Shown piece by piece: positions 14,591-25,251 of a stretch of DNA of 64,000 nt (positions are counted from its first letter, which is position 1; each line of letters opens with the position of its first letter). The translations under genes were made by a program, and so were the position numbers. The stretch lies in the NCBI RefSeq assembly GCF_964204645.1, contig NC_134036.1, forward strand, positions 868,001 to 932,000, written 5' to 3'. The DNA is from Tubulanus polymorphus. Taxonomy: Eukaryota; Nemertea; Palaeonemertea; Tubulaniformes; Tubulanidae. Under the pieces are notes generated by a model. The model was not told where the DNA came from. It worked only from the letters and a program-made list of their open reading frames with translations, and did no database searches.

Positions 14591-15315
14591 GGTTGCGGAG
14601 TAATTCCCCCAGGGACCTTCGACTTTTTTACAATATTAGTTTGTTATTTTAAGTTGAGTGGTGAGGGTTTGGGAAATTTTTATATCTATTTAATTGCTCG
14701 AACTGAAGAAATCCAAGCGACAATTCGGTGGTATATGCATGCAACGCGGACGATGATCAATCACAGGTCTTTCTCAACTGATGACAGAATTTCGATGATT
14801 TTTTTAACGTCACCAAATTCCAGTCAGAGTAGATGTGCACGCGGCAATGTCTGGTGAACGTGTGTATAAATTCGGCTTCAAAACGACTCTATCCAATAGA
14901 GAATAACTCACTGGAGACCTGTCATACGCTCTACTACACAATAGTGCCGCGTGACTGCACAAACTTCGATATCCCAAAGCAAAACTCGAAAATAGTAAAA
15001 TTGAGCCGGTATTATAGTTCAAAACCAGACGTAAATAGAAGGGAAATCTACACTAAAGTTTGTTGGATAGTTTAGATAAAATTCAGCGTACAATTTTAGG
15101 CTAAAATCGTAGCATTCGATATTTCTATCTTTAACAATATGTGTCTCTATGAATACGCGAATTAAACTCGATGACCTGTAAGCCCCATTGAAATGTTTGG
15201 CACGAATTGAATGGTTCTCGAGAATTAGCGTCACGGACTCGGGTCTGCCACAGGAATGCGCGATCGAGCTCTCTGATTGACCCATTCCGGTCGCCTCGAT
15301 GATGCACCGTCGTTG

Positions 15316-15405
15316 ATTGGTCGACGTAGGTATTAGAAGCGCGGTTCGAGCCTCCCGATGCCAGTCCGAGAACTGACGTCCAGAGATGAAGGTCAGCCTA
15401 TAAGA
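15316..15405 (+). promoter_or_regulatory. Candidate polymerase II promoter: CCAAT, CRE, TATA
   Basis: An inverted CCAAT box (ATTGG, 15316-15320), a CRE-like TGACGTC (15374-15380) and a TATA box TATAAGA (15399-15405) occur in the usual order and spacing. A start site near 15430 would be expected. The next long ORF starts at 15530. Confidence 0.45.
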
Positions 15406-15529
15406 GCTCTGCAATAAGGCGTGAAGAACGTGTGGCTTCAAGCAAACAACCTACTAATTAGCGGCTGGTGATGTTAGGAGAGACTGGAACGTGAAGGAAT
15501 TTGTGACGCCTAGCTATTGAGAACGCAAG

Positions 15530-16627
15530 ATGAGACTGGCAGCTGTTGGTGCTGATGATTGCGGAGGAGATCCCGCTGCTGCTGCTGTTGCTGCTGTTGA
15601 TGTCGGATTTCAACTACAAACCGATGACGGCTCACTTGCTGATGAGGACGAGTTGCTGTTGTTGCCGATTTCCGATGTTCTATTTCAAGACGCACACATT
15701 TTGATCAGGTTAGAAATTTCATATAGAATTCAAAACTCTGAATCGAATCTTTCGAAAATTATCGCGTTTTGATTGTTGAACCAAATTCGGCTTAATTTGA
15801 ATCGAAATTGCATTTTGAAATTCAACGTTTTGTTTTTTAATCTCAAATTCTAGTTTTCAAAACGCTTTTGGTTTTTGTCAGATTTATTTCTGGAATTCCT
15901 CTTGGTTATATTAGTCGCAATTTTATGCATTATGAATATTGTGTCTTTTTAGGGTTAAACCGAAACCAGTTCGCTACTACTGACAACTACATGTACACGA
16001 CTCGGTTTGTCGCAACGTCCTGAACTAGTTTGCTGCAGGTGCTGCATTGGGAACCGCATCAACCCACATTTTGCTGTTTCGGTATCTTTACATTAAGATA
16101 AGGTAATTATATTAAACTACACCCATCCGGAATCGTTTTTCAGTTCATCCGATTTCTTTTTCAGCCGGCAATATTTGAGTTGACTCTACTCCGACTACGG
16201 CACCATCTTCAAACCTCGAGACGCAGACTCTACTCCGACTACGGCAACATCTTCAAACCTCGAGACGCAGACTCTACTCCGACTACGGCACCATCTTCAA
16301 ACCTCGAGACGCAGACTCTACTCCGACTACGGCACCATCTTCAAACCTCGAGACGCAGACTCTACTCCGACTACGGCAACATCTTCAAACCTCGAGACGC
16401 AGACTCTACTCCGACTACGGCACCATCTTCAAACCTCGAGACGCAGACTCTACTCCGACTACGGCAACATCTTCAAACCTCGAGACGCAGACTCTACTCC
16501 GACGACTACGGCACCATCTTCAAACCTCGAGACGCAGACTCTACTCCGACGACTACGGCACCATCTTCAAACGACGCAGACTCTACTCCGTCATTATTTC
16601 GTTTTGTCGCATGTTATAAACGTAAAT
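15530..16627 (+). CDS. Possible small gene with repeat-bearing last exon (uncertain)
   Basis: An ORF begins at 15530 (MRLAAVGADD...), with an Ala-rich stretch and an acidic/Leu patch DEDELLLLPISD, and reaches a donor-like CAG|GTTAGA at about 15713. Acceptor-like sites follow at 16038 (CTGCAG) and 16164 (TTTCAG). The second opens a block of 44-bp repeats ending in AATAAA signals at 16625-16634. With the acceptor at 16038 the frame continues for about 20 residues (CCIGNRINPHFAV...) and then stops; with 16164 it stops after five. No family is recognised. The promoter upstream and the poly(A) signals downstream are the best evidence; the coding model is weak and this could be a non-coding transcript. 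Confidence 0.25.
16181..16595. repeat. 44-bp tandem repeat, about 9 copies
   Basis: The unit ACTCTACTCCGACTACGGCA...CCTCGAGACGCAG is 44 bases. Because 44 is not a multiple of three, each copy shifts the reading frame, and three copies (132 bases) restore it. The plus strand stays open through all three registers (LLRLRHHLQTSRR, then LYSDYGNIFKPRD, then STPTTAPSSNLET). The last units carry an extra CGA. Confidence 0.95.
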
Positions 16628-16918
16628 AAATAAACGTCCATCTACATAAAATACTCGTCTTCCCTAAAAATCTCTTGTCTCGGGCACTTTTCCCCGGAAA
16701 GGACTCTTCCGCTTACAACTTCTCACGTTCAAGAAGGAAAGGACAAGGACAAAGTCAAAAAGGAAAGGACAAATCAAAGCATTTATTCCAAATTCAAAGT
16801 AGGAATTTCTTACAGCTTGTTTGCAAAAGTAAAATTCAACATTTTATTGAAACATCAAAAATTCCAACAGAAGTAAAATTCAATATTTTTATTTAATCAT
16901 CAACAACCAATAAATTAT

Positions 16919-16983
16919 GGGATTTGAACCACCAACCATTCGGCTAGCAGTCCCAGCACCCTACCAACTACGCTATAGCGGAC
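16919..16983 (-). mobile_element. tRNA-like SINE head
   Basis: On the minus strand an A-box TAGCGTAGTTGG and a B-box GGTTCAAATCCC are correctly spaced. The acceptor ends do not pair (GTCCGCT against ATAATTT), so this is not an intact tRNA gene. It is probably the promoter head of a SINE or a tRNA pseudogene. Confidence 0.55.
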
Positions 16984-17134
16984 GTACTGACAGCACACAG
17001 AGGCACTCCTATTTATCCATTGCTTAAGCAAATTTTATCCAAAAAAATAATGCCATCTACCGGGTGAGACAGGAACTACTAGTTCCTATCACAACCCGGT
17101 AGATGACAAGAGAGAATGACAGAGTAAGGAGAGG

Positions 17135-17525
17135 AGGAAGGTGAGATGAGAATAGGAGAGTGAGATGAGAATGGGAGAGTGAGATGAGAGATGAGAGAGT
17201 GAGATTAGAATGGGAGAGTGAGATGAGAATGGGAGAGTGAGATGAGAATGGGAGAGTGAGATGAGAATGGGAGAGTGAGATGAGAGATGAGAATGGGAGA
17301 GTGAGAGATGAGAGAGTAAGGAGAGAGGAGAATGAAACAGAGTGAGATGAGAATGGGAGAGTGAGATGAGAGATGAGAGAGTGAGATGAGAATGGGAGAG
17401 TGAGATGAGAATGGGAGAGTGAGATGAGAATGGGAGAGTGAGATGAGAGATGAGAATGGGAGAGTGAGAGATGAGAGAGTAAGGAGAGAGGAGAATGAAA
17501 CAGAGTGAGATGAGAATGAGATAAT
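17135..17525. repeat. GAGATGAGAATGGGAGAGT minisatellite
   Basis: A purine-rich array of 19- and 8-base sub-units (GAGATGAGAATGGGAGAGT, GAGATGAGA) with a higher-order repeat, including AAGGAGAGAGGAGAATGAAA twice. Purine strand purity makes triplex or slipped structures possible. Long Ser/His/Leu ORFs on the minus strand are repeat artefacts. Confidence 0.95.
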
Positions 17526-17814
17526 GAAAGAGATAGAGAGAGCATATCACCTGAACTTCTATGTTCCTCTTGTTTTCTATTTAGGATGCTGTCAGCAGTT
17601 TTACAGTTCAAACAGATATTTATCCCATCAGCAGCAATGTTATTATTTCGTCCTCGTGGACATAAAGTTCACTATAACTAAAGTCAAGTTCTCGCAATAT
17701 TTGTTCGTTTGTTTGTTTATCCAGTCGCTGAGTCCGAACACTGCCCACACGTATTTATCCAGTTCATCTGATGTAGTCCTGATCATCAAACACAAACGTC
17801 AATAGTTCCACCAT

Positions 17815-20700
17815 ATTGATGACAAACATCCTAAAAATATACATGAAACTTAATAGATTTAAGGCCATCAATCAAACATACAGAGTTAGAGTTAAGTCTA
17901 GTAACCGGTGTATCAGAGAAATGGCAATCTAAGGTACCCCCAAAATGAGGGTTAGGGGTCAAATATTTTTTGTCTCTGATTTCGATGAAATTTAGTACAG
18001 ACATGTATTCTGGGGTGCTGATCACAAATCTGAAAGAATTTTTCAGATCCGAGGTCCCAAAAATGAGAAATTCGAATTTTTGGGGGACCCCTAAATTTTC
18101 AAAAGGCCTTGGACCCCAGAGTTTTCGAGATTTTTGAAATCTGATTGCAGATTTGGAATCAGCACCCCTGAAAATAGTATGGACTAAAATGTTAAGAAAA
18201 TCGAAGAGATTCGATTTTTTGGCCAAAAACGGCAAAAATCTAAGGTGTAAGTCCAGGAGTTTTTTTTGGGCGAAAAATTTTTTTTCTCTGATTCCTTCGA
18301 AACTTGGTAGGAAGATGTATTCCGAGGTGTAGATTCCGGATATGCAATCAGATTTTAAATCGGAATTCATCTTCATGGGCAAATAAGGGTTTTAATGCCC
18401 AAAATATGCACCCCAAAAATGGGGTACAAAGTCAAAATTTTTTTTTGGCCCAATTTTAATAAAATTTAGTACAGACATGTTTTTTGGGGTGCTGATCACG
18501 AATATGAAGTTAGTTTTTGGATTTGAGGCCCCTAAAATTAGATATTCACGATTTTGTGTTTTGACCCTTATTTTCGTCACAATTTTTTGTCAAAAATACA
18601 ATTTTTTATCTATTGAGCCAAATATTCAATTAATTTTTAGGTAGAAATTGATGCTCTTACTAAAACCATGAATTATAATTCCTGTCACACAACTACAGGC
18701 TGCTACAAATAACTCCATTGACAATTCTTATGAAATGCAGTAAACACTATGTTTACAGATAAACTGCTTTCTTATAATTGTTTCTGAGACTGAGAATAAA
18801 TTCTACTCACACAAGTCTCCTTCCTTGTATAGCAGTAATAATAGTCCACCGAGTTCCACAATTCCACATTCCACATACAGAGTTCCACATCTCCAGGAGT
18901 TCACCACCGATTATTTTTTACGAGTATCAATCCACTTATAGTCCAGTTAGTTCACTAGTAGTCCGGTTAGTTCACTAGTAGTCCAGTAAGTTGACTGAAG
19001 AAGTAAAACTGTGATAAATTTCAGTTGAAGTCCACCACGTCCAGTATTCATGATGAAGTTTAGACGACAAACAGCCCAGAGAGGAAAACCTGAAATATAA
19101 AATTGAAACAGAATTGAGAATCACATGACGGAGATGGGATGAGGAATAGTTAGGTATAAGCAAAAGTTTTCAGCAGTTTTCAGCACTTTACTGGATTAAG
19201 ATATTATCGTTTTTATACAACTCTGTGATAGTATACTCGGCCCGTGTGGGAATAAGATGGCGGATACTGGGCGAGTCAGCAGCTGCCTGCCGAAGATATG
19301 ACAATGAGGAGGGAGGAAATAACAGGAATTGTAACAGTTCATCAAGATTTGTGAAACCATCACCTGCACCATCATGGCTGCATTGGCCACAGCTGAAAGG
19401 TTATTGACACTCGGGGTCTCGCTGTGTGTCTGTGGGGGACACAAAATCTCTGTGAGGATATATATGCATATATTGTTCATAAATTATTATTAATTGCATG
19501 TTATTTTGTAGAACGAAGTTATCTTCTTTACTATGTCTATACGAATTTGAATCTGAAAGCTCATCCTTTTCAATATGTACGGAAATTGTATGTGGAGTTT
19601 TGAGTTGTAACAAAATTAAATGAGTTAAAGAGACACAAAATCTAATGAATTAACCAATATCAAAATTCGTACATTGAGAATCATTGTGGCTTTAAAAGTA
19701 TTTTAACAATTGAGAGAATAGTTTCATTAAATAAAGAATTGGCGATTGAATTGAGCGCGCTCCACAGTCGAAATTGCGCGATTCCCATATCGACCGTCTT
19801 GTGCTGCCCCCATGTATAACGATAGCGGGGAAAACGTGAACTAATATAGTACTCGCTTGCCAGAGTCTCCGAACGGCCGCCGTGGACGCACTAATTACCA
19901 ATTTGCGGGCCGGATTCCGAGGAAATTCTCAAACTTTTTAAAACAGCTCTTAAACTATTGTACAAAAATATTTTTCTGAAAAGAATAAACCTTATAAGAG
20001 TAAATTTGAATCGGGATATTTCTAGTATCGTTGGGGAGAGAGCTACAGGTGTTTGTATGTTCCCTGATTATTTGTGCGCAATTAAAATATATCGAAGAAA
20101 AAATATGGAAATTTTGCCAATGCAGATGATAAGTATCACTCAAAAATGTAAATGAATAATTTATCATGCATGAAAATATTAATTAATTGATAAGTAATTA
20201 GTGAATTTTGCTAAAAGTTGAATATCGCTACCCAAAAAATTTGAAAATATCATATAAAATTCAGAAATTATTCATAGTATCAGATTTTAAGCAGAATGAG
20301 ACGCCGCATTGGTCCGCATTGTACGTAATAAGGAAATTTATATTCCGGCGGTAAGTATTGCCCGCTATTTTAGTTCATTGAAATTCCGCTAATGGTTTAC
20401 ATAGGGGCAGCACTGTACGGTTAAGATCTAACCCAGCATCCCATCTTACTGTGGCATGTGAGTAATACAGATATGTTTCTTTGCCGAATTTTGTTCATAA
20501 TTTAACACGATTCCGCTGTATATGAATAATTCTATTAACTTTTAAGCTTTATCTTAGAGGATCTTCTTTATAAAACGATTTTCACGCCAGTTTTGATAGA
20601 ACTCTTTTGTCAGCGGTAGGTATTAACATTCGGTAAAGCGGTAGATTCACATGCCACAGGAAGAATTTCAAGCAAATTAAATTTTATTTGCCAAATTAGT
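17815..20700. repeat. Segmental duplication, copy A
   Basis: This block matches 21480-24290 in the same orientation, about 3.6 kb apart. Shared landmarks in order: ACATCCTAAAAA, GGCAATCTAAGGTACCCCCA, GGGGTGCTGATCAC, TTCTACTCACACAAGTCT, CTCGCTTGCCAGAGTCT, TTTGCGGGCCGGATTC, ATTTATATTCCGGCG, and CTGTGGCATG paired with CACATGCCACAG. Homology is patchy, with insertions, so the copies are old. An inverted pair (GTGCTGCCCC near 19802, GGGGCAGCAC near 20404) suggests a transposon of about 680 bp inside. Confidence 0.8.
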
Positions 20701-20996
20701 GCATTCAACTCACCACCGCCATCAAAACCATCAAACATCCTATTTAGGTCGACACTTCTTGGTCAGGGTTCATTCAAATTCTCCCTAATGAAACCAACTA
20801 AAAATTGGCACCAACAACTTGAAAGACTTCAGTTGAACTTCGTTAATACGACAAATCTGTGTAAAGACGAAACCAGTTTGATTCAACAATTGCATCCCAC
20901 AAGATTCATATTAACAAGGTTCCACCTTAACTAGAACAAAAATTCAGTTACAACCACCAAAAAATTAGTGAATAATTAATCTATTGTGAAATTCAT

Positions 20997-21423
20997 TTAT
21001 TTCATTGAAAAATGTGCATCAGAGTTAAATATCAAACTAGTCTTGCATAAAGCGAACATGTGATCAACTCCGCAATGAACTGACTGAACTAACCCAGGAA
21101 TCGAAACCTGAAATCAGATTTACAATATCAGACATCAGATTTATGACGCATCAGTTTCACACATGTTTCTGGTGCGTTATGTTATTACAGTACAGTAGAG
21201 TCTGTTCCTAACTCAACAACTCTATGTACCGTCGTGGAGAAATAAACTTGAAATTAATCATTTCTTTCCAAAATATGGAGTGAGTGATGTTTTACGAGTG
21301 TTTTAAATCTAGAGAAATCGAGACTTACCTTGAACTACCTCAAACGATAGAAATGATCATCCATGTTTCCTAAACCTATTGAGCCATGTTTATTTCTACC
21401 CCACACGTACAGATCATTGTTAT
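20997..21423 (-). pseudogene. RCC1-repeat exons, apparently broken
   Basis: Exon 21329-21423 encodes NNDLYVWGRNKHGSIGLGN, a clear RCC1 (beta-propeller) repeat. Exon 20997-21107 encodes VSIPGLVQSVHCGVDHMFAL and reaches TAA, another half-repeat. Joined at the canonical sites (AAG|GTAAGT and TTTCAG|GTT) they share a frame, but that frame contains a TAG eleven residues after GLGN. A different donor (GAG|GTAGTT) avoids the stop but is out of frame with the second exon. The fragment is probably the tail of a decayed gene; upstream RCC1 exons were not found. A related but more degraded YVW exon lies near 17715-17775 beside copy A. Confidence 0.5.
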
Positions 21424-21479
21424 CTACAATATAATAACATTGTAAACATTGTAACATCATTCTACTACAATCAGAAATT

Positions 21480-24290
21480 CATAAAAATAAACATCCTAAA
21501 AAATATACATAAAACTTGATAGTTTTGAGGCCACCAATCAAACATACACGGTTAGAGTTACCAGTGTATCAGAGGAATGGCAATCTAAGGTACCCCCAAA
21601 ATGAGGGTCAGGAGTCAAATATTTTTTGTCACCGATTTCGATGGAATTTAATATAGACATGTATTCTGGGGTGCTGATCACAAATATGGAAGAATTTTTC
21701 GGATCCAAGGCCCAAAAAATGAGAAATTCAAATTTTTGGGGGACCCCCTACATTTTTAAAATGCTGTGGATCCGACAGTTTTCGAGATATTCGAAATCTG
21801 ATTGCAGATTTGGAATCAGTGCCCCTGAAAATACCAGGGACTAAAATTTCAAGCAAATCGAAGAGATTCAGTTTTTTGGCAAAAAATGACAAAAATCTAA
21901 GGTGTTAGTCCAGGAGTTTTTTTCGAGCGAAAAATTTTTTTTCTCTGATTCCTTCGAAACTTGGTAGGAAGATGTATTCTGAGGTGTAGATTCCGGATCC
22001 GCAATCAGATTTTGAATCGAAATGCATCTTCATGGCCAAATAAGGGTTTTAATGCCCAAAATGTGCACCCCAAAAATGGGGTATAAAGCCAAAAATTTTT
22101 TTTTGCCAATTTTAATAAAATTTGGTGCAGCCATGTTTTTTGGGGTGCTGATCATGAAAATGAAGTTAGTTTTTGGATCCGAGACTCCTAAAATGAGATA
22201 TTCAGGATTTTATGTTACATGACCCCCTAAACCTAATCTCAAAATCTCAAATTTTGATGAAATTTGGTCCAGATGATATATAGATTTTTTTATTTAGTGC
22301 TAATGTCAAGTATTCAATTGATTTTTAGATAGATATTGATGCCCCTGAAATTCAGTAAACTCTTATGTCCAAATAGATAAAACTGCTCATAGGCCTAATT
22401 GTTTTTGAAACCAAGAAATTCTACTCACACAAGTCTAGCAGTAGTAATAATAGTATACCGGGTTCCACGATTCCACATACAGAGTTCCACACCTCCAGGA
22501 GTCCACCACTGACTGTTTACACGATCAATCCAATTCATCAGTCCAGAATGATCAGATTCCAATCCGCATGAATTAGGCTTGAAGTTCCTGCCGGTTTTCA
22601 CAATAGCCTTTAAACACTCAATTCCTGAAGAAAATACAAAAACATGAAATCGTAACAGTTGCGGTTCTCACAATTACAGGAATCGGAAAATTCCTACGTT
22701 TTTGCCAAGTATATTTCATTGGTGATTTTCCAATTTTCCCAAATGGAAAATGAGGGCCTTCGTAATAATGAACAGATAGTGTCATACTACAGGATATCAT
22801 CAGAGGACAGACTAACAGTCATTTTATTTAGTGGTGACTGGTTGATAAAGGTGACTTTCAAGGGAAATTGCTGAAGAATGTTGCCCTTAGCAAATGCAAT
22901 ACATGAAATGTACAAGGTTAATGAATTTCCAGTTTCCGTAATTAGAGAACAATCTCTCAAATTTCCAAATATTTCGAAAAAGAGAATTATCATTTCTAAA
23001 TATCCAAGTTTTTCCTAATTTCCCTGTTCTGTGGGAACCATGAACAGTCTCTAGAGAATCAGGTGGGGATGCGAGTGAGGGGGGAGGGGTGTAAATGACC
23101 AAGCCACAGGGGATAGTCACGATAGCCGGGGGTCCAAAATTAAGATTTGACCCAGTCAGTATCCTGACCTAGGTACCACCTATAAAAAATGATATATCCT
23201 TTTTTACGTTGGTTACCCACGAGAATTCTTCACCTTTTTAACCAAAGTTCTCAAACACCGTAAAAAACAAATTATACCTAAAACTGGCTTTAAATTCTTT
23301 GCCAATTGAGCGAATTGTCTCATTAAATAAAGCATGAAATTGATGCTTCGCGCTCCACAGTAAAAATGGCGTGTCGACCGTCTAGTGCTGCCCCAGTGTC
23401 AAACGATAGCGGAGAAAATGTGAACTAATATAAAACTCGCTTGCCAGAGTCTTCGAACGGCTGTACTGGACGGACTATTTACCGATTTGCGGGCCGGATT
23501 CAGAGAAAAGTTTTCCCAACTCTTAAAACATCTGTGAAACTATTCAACTGACAATTTTGTATAATAGGATTAGTTTTAATAGAGTAAATTTGTATCGGGG
23601 TGTTTTTATTGTTATTAGGGCGAGGGCAACGGGTGGTTGTACATTTGTGCGCAAAAATATATCATAGAAGCACAAATATATCATACAAGGAAAGAAGTGG
23701 AAGTGTATTCGACGTTTCTGATGAATTATCATTATAAAATCTTAATGAATAATTTATTCTGTATATACAATACAGATTAATTGCAAAGCAAGTCAGTTTT
23801 TGCTTCAAAAAAATAGAATATAGTTACCTAAAAATACGAAAATACCATTCATAATTCAGAATGTATTCATAGTATCATATTTAATCAGAATTAGGCGACA
23901 CAGTGGTCCGTATTGTACGTAATAAGGGAATTTATATTCCGGCGTGAAATATGCGCCGCTATTTCAGTTCACAGAAATTCCGCTATCGTTGTTCATAGGG
24001 GCAGCACTTTACGGTTGAGATCTAACCAGCCTAGCTTTTCTACTGTGGCATGCGAGGAACGCGGATAATTTTTTGAGTCGAAATTCATTCATCACTCAAC
24101 TCTGGTTTGTTTTAAATGAATACTTGTGTCAACGTTGAAGCTTAATTAAGTAGAATCTGCTTTTGTAATCGATTTTTAAACCACTTTTAATAGAACTCTT
24201 TGTTCAGCGAATGTATTCGGTAAAGCGGTGTAAAGCGGTAACTCACATGCCACAGAAAGAATTCAAAGCAAATTAAACTTTATTCGCCAC
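21480..24290. repeat. Segmental duplication, copy B
   Basis: Second copy of the block at 17815-20700; see that entry for landmarks. On the minus strand at 22426-22626 a 66-codon open exon-like segment (ends WTPGGVELCMWNRGT ... TTARL) lies between an acceptor-like TTCTTCAG and a donor-like GTGTGAGT. The matching part of copy A has an in-frame stop, so coding is doubtful. Confidence 0.8.
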
Positions 24291-25251
24291 GATTTTCAGA
24301 CCATATATATTAATCAATATTTAACTAACCAGTTGTTTGTAGAGTCAAATCTTCACAGCGAATTTCCAATTGTAGAATTTGAATCAAAACATTTCACAAT
24401 AACCGGTTAAAAGTGTACCTAAAAATAATTAGAAAACTGAAATCTTAGAATACCTCAAATTATATTAATCAAAGACGGTTTCTAAAAAACGAACTGAAAT
24501 TTGCCGCATCCACCAAAAATATCGACATCTTTTGACTTATTGAATCTGGAATAATGGATTAGCAGAGCAGGAGCACTCTCATCCAAATAAACCTACCTCG
24601 AATTTAGGCAAAACCTCTCAGCAGATTCACCCAACTGCATTAACCACTATTTGTTAACAAGTTCCCATCATGAATTCCGTGTCTCAATCGCACTTTCTTA
24701 ATTCGATTTTGTAATTCAAAAATTTAGGTTATTTATGACATATGAATTATTGTAGAGAAGGGGCGACGATTTCCTGATTCATATTTCCAAACTCAAACCG
24801 ACTAAGATCTGATTTTATATATAACATTTATTATCATTATTAATTTTTCGTTTACGATGTCTTCAAATCATACACACATAAATATTAAAATACTAATTTC
24901 AGTTTTCACAATTTTAACATCCATCTCTTGACCTAGATTATATTACTACATGCACGTATCGCCATGTTACATGTTCATGTCATATTCGCCCGAATCTTCG
25001 TCATTTTAAGTCATTATTATTATCAAGCCTAGATTTAGAGTTTGAAGCGGCAGTAAACGATTTTAAAAACTCGGTTTAAAAGTTATCCCAGTTTTTTAAT
25101 ACTCGCTGAAATTACACTAGAACATAAACCAAGTCTATAAAACCGAGATCGCGGGTTCAGCTATTTTCAGTAGTTTGAAGCTAACGCCGGGGTTTTGTGT
25201 CTTCGCTAGGGCTATGTCGTCATTGTTACACGTGGTTGCTAGGTGATGATA
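24291..25251. other. Downstream flank and probable 3' UTR of the aconitase gene
   Basis: No exon is visible. On the minus strand AATAAA at 24827-24832 could end the aconitase 3' UTR, which starts at 25251. I saw no clear iron-responsive stem-loop here, but did not fold it. Confidence 0.4.

Noticed and set aside
15019-15441. 140-codon minus-strand ORF
   Set aside because: No recognisable domain or splice context, and it overlaps the candidate promoter of the opposite-strand transcription unit.
16919-16983. A tRNA gene
   Set aside because: A and B boxes are present but the acceptor stem does not pair; better read as a SINE head. The same applies to 14348-14420 and 60040-60108.
17057-17611. 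Ser/His/Leu-rich ORFs of 150-184 codons on the minus strand
   Set aside because: Entirely made by the GAGATGAGAATGGGAGAGT minisatellite; no start, splice or promoter support.
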